In this document: positions 37,532 through 46,163 of the stretch, in pieces
Layout: each line of letters opens with the position of its first letter
Position numbering within the stretch: the first letter of the stretch is position 1
Assembly: GCA_037383845.1 (NCBI GenBank)
Contig: JARRON010000012.1
Coordinates: 4,459-68,458 of the forward strand
Source of the DNA: JARRON01 sp037383845
Lineage (GTDB): Bacteria; Pseudomonadota; Gammaproteobacteria; Steroidobacterales; XN24
Direction: 5' to 3'
Length of the DNA stretch: 64,000 nucleotides
Notes under the pieces: model-generated
The model's database searches: none
Seen by the model: the letters and a program-made list of their open reading frames with translations, nothing else
What the model was told of the DNA's origin: nothing
Translations under genes and position numbers: made by a program

Positions 37532-37978
37532 ATGGATCGACTGGACAGCCCGCGGCGTCGGGCGCCCTGGCACCTGTGGGTGGTGGGCATCTTCGCCCTG
37601 CTGTGGAGCTGCGGCGGGGCAGTGGACTACTACTTCACCCAGACCGAGAACGAGGCGTACCTCAGCAATTTCACCGAGGCGCAGCTGGATTTCTTCCTGA
37701 GTATCCCGGCGTGGGTCGTGGCGTTCTGGGCCATTGCGGTGTGGGGCGGCGTACTCGGGGCCATCCTGCTCCTGGCAAAGCGGAAGGCGGCGGTCTGGGT
37801 ATTCCTGGCCTCCCTGGTGGGCCTGATCATCACCGCCTTCCACAATTACGTGCTGGCGGACGGCCTGTCGGTCATGGGGGATGCCTTCTCCCTTGGCTTC
37901 ACCGCGGCGATCTTTCTGCTTTCCCTGGGATTCTTCTTCTACGCCCGCGCGATGGCGCGGCGAGGGGTGCTGGTGTAG
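37532..37978 (+). CDS. Four-helix integral membrane protein, unknown
   Basis: A 148-residue inner-membrane protein with four hydrophobic segments (about residues 13-32, 60-80, 84-105 and 115-138). A short N-terminal segment ends in Arg-rich PRRRAPWHLW, and the first loop has AVDYYFTQTENEAYLSNFTEAQ. Conserved-looking positions include the Trp in the first helix and the FHNYVLADG loop. I do not recognise a function. It is convergent with the YdjM-like gene, with an 18-base gap. Confidence 0.65.
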   Translation: MDRLDSPRRRAPWHLWVVGIFALLWSCGGAVDYYFTQTENEAYLSNFTEAQLDFFLSIPAWVVAFWAIAVWGGVLGAILLLAKRKAAVWVFLASLVGLIITAFHNYVLADGLSVMGDAFSLGFTAAIFLLSLGFFFYARAMARRGVLV

Positions 37979-37996
37979 CCCGCGCCTGCGGGGGCC

Positions 37997-38992
37997 TCAC
38001 TCGGCAGACCAGATCCGGCGCCAGACGGTTTCCAGCGCCCGCCGGGTGTCGATGTTGTCGGGCAGCAGCCGGGTTTCCATCTCCTGCCAGTGGGGGTTTC
38101 CCTTCCTGGCCACCGCGTACCTGAACACGTAGTAGGGCTCCTGGCCCATGCGCAGGTCGGCGATGAACAGCGTTTCATCCTCGACCCTGGCCCGGAGGAA
38201 GTCACGGGCGAACCAGCGCAGGCGCCGGACCGCCCACACGGTGCTGGCTTCCTCCAGGGCCTGTACATCGGAGGTGTATTGCCTGAAGCGGATCGGGCCG
38301 TCGTCCGCCACCAGGGAATCCAGGCCCTCCAGGTAGCCGTCAGGGGTCATCACTACCACCCTCCACAGCAGGGTGTTAAAGGGCGTGGGCACCAGGAAAA
38401 CCGGCGCGTTCTCCAGGCCTCTTTGCGCGAGCGCCGTGCGGGCATTGCCCTCCACCGCTGACCTGGCCGCCCATGACCAGCCGATGTAGCCGCTGCTGAT
38501 CAACAGTCCTGCCATCAGCCAGGCCCCCGCCCGCGGCGCCCTCGGCTTCCCCAGCGCAACAAGCCCGCCGATCACCAGGGGCAGGGTGTACAGCGGGTCG
38601 ATGATGAACAGGGTGGACCAGGACACCGGCGGAGAACCCAGTGGCCACCACAGCTGGGTGCCGTAGGCAGTGTGGGCATCCAGCAGCGGGTGGGTCACCA
38701 GCGCCACGAATATGGCCGCGAACCACCGGCCGGGAGCCGCCCGCACCGGCGCCCACCATCGCCGCAGGAGCAGCCACAGCACGACGGCAAAGGGCGCCAG
38801 GACGAACAGGGAGTGGCTGAAGCCCCGGTGGTAGGTGTAATTCTCCACCGCACCCCCGAAATCGATGAAGACGTCCAGGTCGGGCAGGGTGCCCAGGGCG
38901 GCCCCCAGCGCCATGGCCCTGCGTCGGTGACCCGCCGGAACGAAGGCGCCGGCAATGGTGGCGCCGAGGGCAATCTGGGTCACGGAGTCCAT
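37997..38992 (-). CDS. YdjM-like membrane metal-dependent hydrolase
   Basis: A 331-residue membrane protein of the LexA-binding, inner-membrane-associated hydrolase (DUF457/YdjM) group. Family features are MDSVTQIALGATIAGAF at the start, LPDLDVFIDFG with paired Asp, and YHRGFSHSLFVLAPF with the His-Arg-His set, plus the THPLLDAHTAYG block. These His/Asp residues probably bind metal at the membrane face. The soluble C-terminal part (about 170-331) is longer than in the shortest homologs. The cellular substrate is not known. Confidence 0.85.
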   Translation of the reverse strand: MDSVTQIALGATIAGAFVPAGHRRRAMALGAALGTLPDLDVFIDFGGAVENYTYHRGFSHSLFVLAPFAVVLWLLLRRWWAPVRAAPGRWFAAIFVALVTHPLLDAHTAYGTQLWWPLGSPPVSWSTLFIIDPLYTLPLVIGGLVALGKPRAPRAGAWLMAGLLISSGYIGWSWAARSAVEGNARTALAQRGLENAPVFLVPTPFNTLLWRVVVMTPDGYLEGLDSLVADDGPIRFRQYTSDVQALEEASTVWAVRRLRWFARDFLRARVEDETLFIADLRMGQEPYYVFRYAVARKGNPHWQEMETRLLPDNIDTRRALETVWRRIWSAE

Positions 38993-39319
38993 GCGGTCAG
39001 GCTACTCCAGGAGGCGCGATGGCGGAATGAGCGCGTCGTTCCCCGCGGCAGGGCGACGGGCTCCATGCTTGGCTGACCCGCGGGCACGTCGTGCAAGCCC
39101 CTTCCCCCGTCGCCGCCCCAGTGGCTCCGCGTCGGGGGGCGTCCAGGACCAGCGGATCAGACAGGCCCTGCAGAACTTTCGTCCCGGCCGGCCGAACGGA
39201 TTGGGACTGGCTGTACGCGACCGCTGCGATGCCTCCGGGGACTACCCGTAACACCACTGTCACACGGCCCGGCCCGCGGGTTGGCTAATATTCCGGGGAT
39301 AGCGCGCAAGGAGACAGCC

Positions 39320-41683
39320 GTGGCGAAAAAACTCTCTGACAAGGAACTGGCCGGGATCGACGCCTACTGGCGGGCATGTAACTACCTGGCCGCGGGGATG
39401 ATCTACCTGCGGGAAAATCCCCTGCTGCGGGAGCCCCTTGCGGCGGAGCACATCAAGGAGCGCCTGCTGGGCCACTGGGGCTCCAGTCCAGGCCTGGCCT
39501 TCACCTACGTGCATATGAACCGGCTCATCAACAAATACGACCTGAACGCCATTTTCCTGGCGGGGCCCGGCCACGGCGCGCCGGGCGTGCTGGCGCCGGT
39601 GTACCTGGAGGGCACCTACTCGGAGATCTACCCGGAGAAGGGCGAGGACACCGAGGGCCTGCGGCGTTTCTTCAAGTCCTTCTCCTTCCCCGGCGGGATC
39701 GGCAGCCACTGTACGCCCGAGACCCCGGGCTCCATCCACGAGGGCGGCGAGCTGGGTTACTCCATCTCCCACGCGTTCGGCGCGGCCTACGACAACCCGG
39801 ACCTCATTGCCACGGTGGTGGTGGGCGACGGCGAGGCGGAAACCGGTCCCCTGGCGACCTCCTGGCACTCGAACAAGTTTCTCAATCCCGTCCGGGACGG
39901 TGCCGTGCTGCCGGTGCTGCACCTCAACGGCTACAAGATCAACAACCCGACCGTGCTGGCCCGGATCAGCCACGACGAGCTGAAGAGGCTCCTGGAAGGC
40001 TACGGCTGGAAGCCCCGCTTCGTCGAGGGCAGCGATCCCATGGAGATGCACCGGCGCATGGCCGGGGCCATGGAAGACTGCGTGCGGGAAATCCGTCGCC
40101 TGCAGGTCGCGGCCCGGGAGGCCGGGGAACCGTCCCGCCCGCGCTGGCCCATGATCGTGCTTCGTTCCCCCAAGGGCTGGACCGGCCCGGAGGAGGTCAA
40201 CGGCCACCGTGTCGAGGGCTTCTGGCGGGCTCACCAGGTACCCATCACCGGCGTGCGCGGCAACCCGGAAGCGTTGCAGCAGCTGGAGGCCTGGCTCAGG
40301 AGCTACCGGCCCCATGAGCTCTTCGACGACACCGGGGCCCTGGTGCCGGAGCTGAAGGCGCTGGCACCCAGGGGGAACCGGCGGATGAGCGCCAACCCCC
40401 ATGCCAACGGCGGCCTTCTGCGGAAGGCACTGCGGATGCCCGATTTCCGGGAGTACGCCGCGGAAGTGCCGGAGCCCGGCCGCGTGACCGAGGAGAACAC
40501 CCGGCCCCTGGGCCGTTTCCTGCGGGACGTGATGCGGCGGAACATGCGCAACTTCCGGGTGTTCGGCCCGGACGAGAACACCTCCAACAAGCTGGACGCC
40601 ATCTACGAGGTCAGCGGAAAGACCTGGATGGCGGAGATCCTCCCGGAGGACGCCGACGGCAGCCAGCTGTCGCCGGACGGCCGGGTCATGGAGATGCTTT
40701 CGGAGCACACCCTGGAGGGCTGGCTGGAGGGTTACCTGCTCACCGGGAGGCACGGCTTCTTCTCCACCTACGAGGCCTTCGTCCACGTCATCGATTCCAT
40801 GTTCAACCAGCACGCCAAGTGGCTGCACATGTCGGGGGACATCCCCTGGCGGGCACCGGTGTCGTCGCTGAACCTGCTGATCACCTCCACGGTCTGGCGC
40901 CAGGACCACAACGGCTTCACCCACCAGGACCCGGGCTTCCTGGACGTGGTGCTCAACAAGAGTTCCGACGTCACCCGCATCTACCTGCCGCCGGACGTGA
41001 ATTCCCTGCTTTGCGTAGCAGACCACTGCCTGCGCAGCACCGATTACGTCAACGTCATCGTCGCCGACAAGCAGAAGCACCTGCAGTACCTCGACATGGA
41101 CGGGGCCATCAAGCACTGCACGAAGGGCATCGGCATCTGGGACTGGGCCAGCACGGACGAAGGCAGCGAGCCGGACGTGGTGATGGCCTGCGCCGGCGAC
41201 ATCCCCACGAAGGAGGCCCTGGCCGCCACGGTGCTGCTGCGGGAGAGATTCCCCGAGCTGAAGATCCGCTTCGTCAACGTGGTGGATCTTTACCGTCTCA
41301 CGCCGCCCTCCGAGCATCCCCACGGACTATCAGACCGGGATTTCGACAGCCTGTTCACCCTGGACAAGCCCATCATCTTCAACTTCCACGGCTACCCCTG
41401 GCTCATACACCGGCTGACCTACCGGCGCGCCAATCACGGCAATCTCCACGTACGGGGCTACAAGGAAAAGGGCAGCATCAATACGCCCCTGGAACTGGCT
41501 ATACAGAACGAGATCGACCGCTTCTCCCTGGCCATAGACGTCATCGACCGGATTCCGCAGCTGCAGGTCGCCGGCGCCCATGCCAAGGAGGAACTCAGGG
41601 ATATGCAGATCGAGTGCCGCCAGTACGCCTATCAGCACGGGGTCGACCTTCCGGAGGCAGACGCGTGGACCTGGCCGTTCTGA
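39320..41683 (+). CDS. xfp: Phosphoketolase (Xfp)
   Basis: A 787-residue thiamine-diphosphate enzyme, the usual length, converting xylulose-5-P (and usually fructose-6-P) plus phosphate to acetyl-phosphate and a sugar phosphate. Motifs include GPGHGAPGVLAPVYLEG, then SFSFPGGIGSHCTPETPGSIH, the TPP region VVVGDGEAETGPLATSWHS, and the C-terminal GYPWLIHRL. The GTG start at 39320 has AAGGAGA 6 bases upstream. An upstream TTG (39281) is less likely. No ackA or pta is adjacent. The acetyl-P made could be turned to acetate and enter via Acs, or to acetyl-CoA for PHA. That link is inferred. Confidence 0.95.
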   Translation: MAKKLSDKELAGIDAYWRACNYLAAGMIYLRENPLLREPLAAEHIKERLLGHWGSSPGLAFTYVHMNRLINKYDLNAIFLAGPGHGAPGVLAPVYLEGTYSEIYPEKGEDTEGLRRFFKSFSFPGGIGSHCTPETPGSIHEGGELGYSISHAFGAAYDNPDLIATVVVGDGEAETGPLATSWHSNKFLNPVRDGAVLPVLHLNGYKINNPTVLARISHDELKRLLEGYGWKPRFVEGSDPMEMHRRMAGAMEDCVREIRRLQVAAREAGEPSRPRWPMIVLRSPKGWTGPEEVNGHRVEGFWRAHQVPITGVRGNPEALQQLEAWLRSYRPHELFDDTGALVPELKALAPRGNRRMSANPHANGGLLRKALRMPDFREYAAEVPEPGRVTEENTRPLGRFLRDVMRRNMRNFRVFGPDENTSNKLDAIYEVSGKTWMAEILPEDADGSQLSPDGRVMEMLSEHTLEGWLEGYLLTGRHGFFSTYEAFVHVIDSMFNQHAKWLHMSGDIPWRAPVSSLNLLITSTVWRQDHNGFTHQDPGFLDVVLNKSSDVTRIYLPPDVNSLLCVADHCLRSTDYVNVIVADKQKHLQYLDMDGAIKHCTKGIGIWDWASTDEGSEPDVVMACAGDIPTKEALAATVLLRERFPELKIRFVNVVDLYRLTPPSEHPHGLSDRDFDSLFTLDKPIIFNFHGYPWLIHRLTYRRANHGNLHVRGYKEKGSINTPLELAIQNEIDRFSLAIDVIDRIPQLQVAGAHAKEELRDMQIECRQYAYQHGVDLPEADAWTWPF

Positions 41684-41775
41684 CGGGTCGTGGTGGCGGA
41701 TGCACTCCGCCCGACGGAACCGGGGCGCTCTACCGTCCCCGTCCCGGCACCCCGGGCAGCGCCCGGACCGTGACC

Positions 41776-41781
41776 TATAAT
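41776..41781 (+). promoter_or_regulatory. Perfect -10 hexamer upstream of the Cys-rich protein
   Basis: TATAAT at 41776-41781, 80 bases before the start codon at 41861. The -35 position (CGGGCA) is poor, so an activator or an unusual promoter class is likely. Confidence 0.45.
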
Positions 41782-41860
41782 CACTCGGAGCCAGGCGTCC
41801 GGTGGTCGGATGCACTGCGGAACAAGAACGGCTAACCACGTAATTCGGGGAGAACACGCT

Positions 41861-42265
41861 ATGCGGTGGATCACCATGACGCTCCTGGCCGGCGCACTGC
41901 TGTCAGGCAGCCAGGCGTTCGCGCAGGAATCGCTGATGGACTATGTCCTGGATGCGTGTAAGGCGGATATGGAGGCGTATTGCAGCCAGGTGACGCCCGG
42001 CGAGGGCCGTCTGCTGTATTGCGCCGCTGCGCACGAGGACAAGCTGTCCGGCGAGTGCAGCTATGCGCTGTACCAGGCTTCGTCATTGCTCGAGCAGATG
42101 GCGGCCGCCATTGTCTATGTGGCCACGGAGTGCAAGACGGACATCGAAACGCTGTGTGGTGACGTCAAGGCGGGCGAAGGAAGAATACTCACCTGCCTGA
42201 AGGACCGGCAGCCGAAGGTCAGCGAGGGCTGCAGGACAGCCCTGGAGAGCACCGTCAGCGAATAA
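41861..42265 (+). CDS. Secreted Cys-rich (GLG1-type repeat) protein
   Basis: A 134-residue exported protein: a signal peptide of about 20 residues (ALLSGSQAFAQ) and two imperfect Cys-rich repeats. Repeat 1 (about residues 30-66) and repeat 2 (about 87-123) each have the pattern C-x-x-D-x-x-x-x-C-x(4)-G-E-G-R-hh-x-C. Such repeats occur in the Golgi glycoprotein GLG1 family and in many bacterial periplasmic proteins of unknown role. The cysteines probably pair as disulfides. The start ATG follows GGGGAGA. Confidence 0.75.
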   Translation: MRWITMTLLAGALLSGSQAFAQESLMDYVLDACKADMEAYCSQVTPGEGRLLYCAAAHEDKLSGECSYALYQASSLLEQMAAAIVYVATECKTDIETLCGDVKAGEGRILTCLKDRQPKVSEGCRTALESTVSE

Positions 42266-42311
42266 ACGCGGCCCGCGCGGGCGGGGCGCCGTCGTCCTCC
42301 CTCGGTATTCT

Positions 42312-42339
42312 CGCCCTCCGCCGCATGCGGCGGAGGGCG
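42312..42339. repeat. 28-base perfect palindrome in a convergent gap
   Basis: A perfect 28-base self-complementary sequence (14-base arms, no loop, starting CGCCCTCCGCCGCA) lies midway between the Cys-rich gene and the DUF2182 gene, which converge. No T-run follows. It may be a bidirectional, Rho-assisted stop or a recognition site for a dimeric protein. Confidence 0.6.
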
Positions 42340-42415
42340 CTGCGAATCTGCGCGGCGGCGCGGGGAGACCATGAGCGCCGGCTGCGCCGGCGGGTTTCGG
42401 CCTGCCTGCGTGCGG

Positions 42416-43177
42416 TCAGCCGGCCACCGCGAGCAGCCACAGTCCGACGACCAGCAGCACGCCGCCCAGGGGCCTGCCCAGGGATCGGCCCCAGGACAGG
42501 TTCTTCTCGACGGCCATGAGGATGCCGAGCACCATCATCCACAGCAGGCTGGCGGTGGCGACGGCGAACATCAGAAGCATCAGCGCCCAGCAGCAGCCGA
42601 CGCAGAAAGCCCCGTGCTCCGCACCGATCCGGAAAGCGGCCGCCTTCCGGCTGCCATTCCCGGGCCAGCGCGCCAGGACGAAAGCCAGCGGCGTGCGGCA
42701 CTGGTCCAGGCAGCGGTATTTCAGCTGCGAGAACTGGAACGCACCGGCGACCAGGAAGAGCGCACCCGCAGCGACGCCGCCCGCCACCGGCAGCTCGACC
42801 AGGCGCAGCGCCTGGCCGGCGCCGTAGACGCCGACGCCGAACACCGTCCACACGGCCAGGTATCCCGTCACCAGCAGGGCCAGCAGCGCGCCGCTGTCGG
42901 GACGCCGGCGAACCAGCCGCCGGAACACTTCCACCAGCGGGAACGTCGCCGGCAGCATCATGGCGATGACCATGAGCACCCAGCCGGCGACGAAAAACAC
43001 GGCCATGAGGCCGCCGGACATGCCGTGTCCGGCGTGGGCGCCGGGCCCGCCGTGGTGGGCGTGGAACACTGCGCCCCAGGGCGTCTGTTCCAGCCACCAC
43101 AGCAGCGCCCAGGCCAGCACCACCAGCCCGCCCAGGGTGACGGTGACCGAGTTACGGTAGCGGCTTCGCGCTGTCAT
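42416..43177 (-). CDS. DUF2182 multi-pass membrane protein
   Basis: A 253-residue predicted metal-binding membrane protein. It has about six hydrophobic segments and a His/Gly-rich loop (HAHHGGPGAHAGHG). The family blocks are WVLMVIAMMLPATFPLVE, QLKYRCLDQCRTP and AAFRIGAEHGAFCVGCCWALM. The paired cysteines and histidines suggest metal handling. It is downstream of the DUF1326 gene (36 bases), its regular partner. The pair's function has not been established; copper or other metal homeostasis is a common guess only. Confidence 0.82.
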   Translation of the reverse strand: MTARSRYRNSVTVTLGGLVVLAWALLWWLEQTPWGAVFHAHHGGPGAHAGHGMSGGLMAVFFVAGWVLMVIAMMLPATFPLVEVFRRLVRRRPDSGALLALLVTGYLAVWTVFGVGVYGAGQALRLVELPVAGGVAAGALFLVAGAFQFSQLKYRCLDQCRTPLAFVLARWPGNGSRKAAAFRIGAEHGAFCVGCCWALMLLMFAVATASLLWMMVLGILMAVEKNLSWGRSLGRPLGGVLLVVGLWLLAVAG

Positions 43178-43213
43178 GGTCCGGCCCCGCAGACCGCGGA
43201 GCCCGGCCTGCCG

Positions 43214-43834
43214 TCATGCGGCTTTCGCTTCGTCGTAATCGAAGACGAACGGCCCCGAGATGGCGTTGTGGCCGGACAGGTCGATGTCCTGGTCGAGTTC
43301 CTTGCTGACCTGGCGGTAGCGCGTTGCCTTGCCCACGAAGGCCGGTGAGCCCGGGATGGTCGAGAAGACCGACTCCACGAGCTTCGTCGGCTCCCCCGTG
43401 GGACCCGCAAAGGGCTCCAGGTCGGCCTCGACCACGCCGCCGATCTCGAAGCGGCCCCTGCCGCCCTCTACGTCGACGGTGATGGGCGCGCGCCGCACGT
43501 CGATGACTTCGCTGACCAGCTGGGCCAGGTCGGCGATGGGCCCGCCGGCCTCTCCGTGGAACACTTTCCGGATGGCCTGCTCCTGTTCGTCCGTGGCGGA
43601 CTCGTCCAGGTAGCAGATGGCCCGCCAGTTGCCCTCGAAGACGTTGCCGGGGATATGAACGACGTTGACCCAGGTGAGGCCCGAGACGTCCACGCCGTCG
43701 ATCTCGCCCTTCCGGATGTGGTAGGCCAGGGACGAGTCGCAGGTGCCGCCGTCGGGGTCTTCGCCGACCCAGCAGGGGCACAGGATGTCGCAGGTGCAAA
43801 CCTCCAGGAGGTCACCTTCCAGGTGATAGGACAT
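43214..43834 (-). CDS. DUF1326 protein
   Basis: A 206-residue soluble protein beginning MSYHLEGDLLEVCTCDILCPCW, with the Cys cluster CTCDILCPCW of the DUF1326 family. A beta-rich body follows (VNVVHIPGNVFEGNWRAICYLD). The start at ATG 43834 was preferred because GGAGGAGAG precedes it and it is the family start. It forms an operon with the DUF2182 gene, with a good sigma-70 promoter about 100 bases upstream. DUF1326-DUF2182 pairs recur in many proteobacteria but lack an assigned function. The N-terminal Cys cluster and the DUF2182 Cys/His residues suggest metal transfer. Confidence 0.82.
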   Translation of the reverse strand: MSYHLEGDLLEVCTCDILCPCWVGEDPDGGTCDSSLAYHIRKGEIDGVDVSGLTWVNVVHIPGNVFEGNWRAICYLDESATDEQEQAIRKVFHGEAGGPIADLAQLVSEVIDVRRAPITVDVEGGRGRFEIGGVVEADLEPFAGPTGEPTKLVESVFSTIPGSPAFVGKATRYRQVSKELDQDIDLSGHNAISGPFVFDYDEAKAA

Positions 43835-44392
43835 GGATACACACTCTCCTCCGCGCGACGCGGGGACGGGCCGGTGCCCGGGAGAAACTCCCGCAACGTC
43901 ATGCGCGGTCGTTTTCAGGATGTACAAGTTAATTTAGCAGTGATCTGGTAGCAGTCAAACGCCGGACGTCTTTGATCGTCCCGGACAGGGATGCTGCGTG
44001 GTTCCCCGGTGGTTCCGGTGCGAGGCGCGAGGCCCGCGATGCGGCCGGCTGGCGAGCCCCTGTCCCCGCGCCCGGGATCTCGGACGCCAGGTATGCTCCT
44101 GGCCTGGCCGCAGTTTTCCCCGGAAGCGTCAGCCACGGGTTCTCCCGGATCGAAATCTGTCATCCCGCTCCTCCGCCCCGGCGCAGCGCTCACGGTCAGA
44201 CACCGTGATCTGCGACGCTCGTGCCACCACGAAATGGCCCAGATCCATCCCGCCGCCGGCGCCGCAACGCACGTAGCGCAGGCGGGCGTCGGCGGCTTCG
44301 CCCGGCGGGATCGGTGTAAGGTGGTCGAAAAGCACGTGCAGTCACAGGGATACTGGCGGTAACGTCAGGCCCCGTCCGGGTGAGCGAATGTC
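43835..44392. other. Divergent intergenic region between DUF1326 and FNT genes
   Basis: About 560 bases. Apart from a good minus-strand promoter (43931-43958), nothing is firmly recognised. Open frames on both strands are Arg/Pro/Gly-rich. No ribosome-site-led small gene was convincing. Confidence 0.5.
43931..43958 (-). promoter_or_regulatory. Sigma-70-type promoter for the DUF1326-DUF2182 operon
   Basis: On the minus strand, -35 TTGACT (43953-43958) and -10 TAAATT (43931-43936) are separated by 16 bases in an AT-rich patch of this GC-rich genome. They lie about 100 bases before the DUF1326 start. Confidence 0.6.
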
Positions 44393-45229
44393 ATGAATGA
44401 CGACAAGAAACCATCCTCGCCGGCGCTCAGCCGCCGGGAACAATCGGTGGTCGATGAACACACCAAGATGCGTTCGCCGGTCATCTACGAGGTCATCCGG
44501 ACAGAGGGCGAGATCGAGCTGCAGCGCCCGGCGGCGTCGCTGTGGTGGTCCGGTGTGGCCGCCGGCGTATGTATCTCCGTGTCGCCGCTGGCCGAAGGCG
44601 CGCTTCACCACTACCTGCCGGACGTTCCGTGGCAGCACGTGGTGACGAGCTTCGGCTACTGCTTCGGCTTCCTGATCGTCATCCTCGGCCGGCTGCAGCT
44701 TTTCACCGAGACCACCATTACGGCCGTCCTGCCGCTGCTGGCCCACTGGTCCACGTCCACGGTCAAGAGAACTGCACGGCTTTGGGGGATCGTCCTGGCG
44801 GCCAACCTCGCCGGAACGTTCGCCACCGCGGTGCTCATGACCCAGGTCGGCCTGATGCCCGAGGCCCATCTTGCCGCGGCGCTGGAAGTCGCCGGGGGGC
44901 TTCTGCACCTGGACTGGCTGCAGGCCGCCCTGTACGGCATTCCTGCCGGTTTCCTGGTCGCCGCCATCACCTGGATGCTGCCCAAATCGGAGGGCAGCGA
45001 GTTCTGGGTGATCGTCACGTTGACCTATCTGATCGGCGTCGGCGGGTTCACTCACGTGATCGCCGGGTCCACGGAAATCTTCATGCTGATAATGGCTGGT
45101 GAGCTTGGACTGGGCCGGGCCCTGGGCGGCCTGCTTCTGCCCATCCTCGTGGGCAACGTCATCGGCGGCACCGGCCTGTTTGCGCTCCTTGCCTACGGCC
45201 AGGTGCGGGAGGAAATCGAGGAAGAATGA
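44393..45229 (+). CDS. Formate/nitrite-transporter family channel (YfdC-like)
   Basis: A 278-residue inner-membrane protein with six hydrophobic segments in the FNT fold. The N-terminal region EHTKMRSPVIYEVIRTEGEIELQRP is typical of the YfdC branch. The channel segments ILGRLQLFTETTITAVLP and GGFTHVIAGSTEIFML contain the second-helix and fifth-helix breaks of the family. FNT channels carry small monovalent anions (formate, nitrite, acetate or hydrosulfide); the YfdC branch is poorly defined. It is followed by a secreted DsrE-like gene, 78 bases on. Confidence 0.85.
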   Translation: MNDDKKPSSPALSRREQSVVDEHTKMRSPVIYEVIRTEGEIELQRPAASLWWSGVAAGVCISVSPLAEGALHHYLPDVPWQHVVTSFGYCFGFLIVILGRLQLFTETTITAVLPLLAHWSTSTVKRTARLWGIVLAANLAGTFATAVLMTQVGLMPEAHLAAALEVAGGLLHLDWLQAALYGIPAGFLVAAITWMLPKSEGSEFWVIVTLTYLIGVGGFTHVIAGSTEIFMLIMAGELGLGRALGGLLLPILVGNVIGGTGLFALLAYGQVREEIEEE

Positions 45230-45307
45230 GGCCGGGCTCTTCCGGCTGTCCCCGTGGGCGCTCACGGACGTGACGGGGACCGGTGCGGCGAATACAGGAG
45301 AAGACAC

Positions 45308-45949
45308 ATGAATCCCCGGAGTCCATCGTTCGACGTCCCGGCAAGAACTGCCATGCCCCGGGGCGCGTGCCTTTGCCGGCACAAGCGTCGCGGAGGGGTC
45401 GCTCATGTCGGGGTGACCGCGGCCCTGGCGCTGTGGGTTGCCGCCGGGCTCGTCTTCTCCGTGGCGCGTGCCGAAGGGCTGTCCCCCGGCCCGGTCATCA
45501 CGGATTTCGGCCCCGCCGCCGACATGCCGGAATCGGCCTTCAACCTGGTGCCGGGAACCCCCTATCGACTCCTGTTCGACGTGGCCTCCGGAGACAGGGA
45601 CAGGCATGAGCTGAATCGCCGCCTCGAGTCCGCGGCACGTTTCCTCAACATGCACGCCCGGGCCGGCATCAATCCCGCCGATCTTCATATCGAGATCGTG
45701 ACCCACGGCGGCACCACCTGGGACGTGCTGTCCGACGCTGCCTACCGCGAGCGCTTCGGCCGCGACAACCCGAACACGGGGCTGCTGAAGGCCCTGGGCG
45801 AGGCCGGCGTGAGCATCCGCCAGTGCGGGCAGAGCCTCGCGTTTCACGGACTGTCGCCGGAGGACCTGGCGCCCCAGGTCAGTGTGGCCGTGTCCGCGAT
45901 GACCGTCGTCGTGCGCCGGCAGGCAGAAGGCTGGACGCTGCTGCCGTGA
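45308..45949 (+). CDS. Exported DsrE-like protein
   Basis: A 213-residue protein with a cationic N-terminus and hydrophobic signal (VTAALALWVAAGLVFSVARA, cleavage near residue 55). A DsrE/F-like domain follows, with the strand LHIEIVTHGGTTWDVL and the conserved Cys in SIRQCGQSLAFHG. DsrE-family proteins carry sulfur on this Cys. Exported members are widespread and not linked to a Dsr pathway here, as no dsrAB genes are present. ATG 45308 follows AGGAGA; an upstream ATG (45254) has no ribosome site. The partner could be a periplasmic thiol or persulfide, by inference. Confidence 0.75.
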   Translation: MNPRSPSFDVPARTAMPRGACLCRHKRRGGVAHVGVTAALALWVAAGLVFSVARAEGLSPGPVITDFGPAADMPESAFNLVPGTPYRLLFDVASGDRDRHELNRRLESAARFLNMHARAGINPADLHIEIVTHGGTTWDVLSDAAYRERFGRDNPNTGLLKALGEAGVSIRQCGQSLAFHGLSPEDLAPQVSVAVSAMTVVVRRQAEGWTLLP

Positions 45950-46163
45950 GGCCCTAGCCGCGCCCGGCGCCGGTGCGGGACATCGCCGTCTGCTGCGGGA
46001 CGGCCTGCCTGCGCCGGCTGCGCGCCTGAGACTCCCGAAGCCAACCCTTGCCGGCCACGAAGGGCGATCGAGCCGCTCCGGTAGTGGAATACCGAAACGT
46101 TTATGCCTATCAATAAAAAGCCAGCAAGAAGATAATTCGCGGAATAACAAGGGAGGACCGCAC

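Noticed and set aside
39260..41323. A 687-codon minus-strand open frame opposite xfp
   Set aside because: Antisense shadow of phosphoketolase; no motifs.
43991..44362. Possible small gene upstream of the FNT channel
   Set aside because: No ribosome site at a usable start and Pro/Arg/Gly-rich chance composition.
45308..45949. Part of a Dsr sulfur-oxidation system
   Set aside because: The protein is DsrE-like, but no dsrAB, dsrC or other sulfur genes are present, and it carries an export signal.
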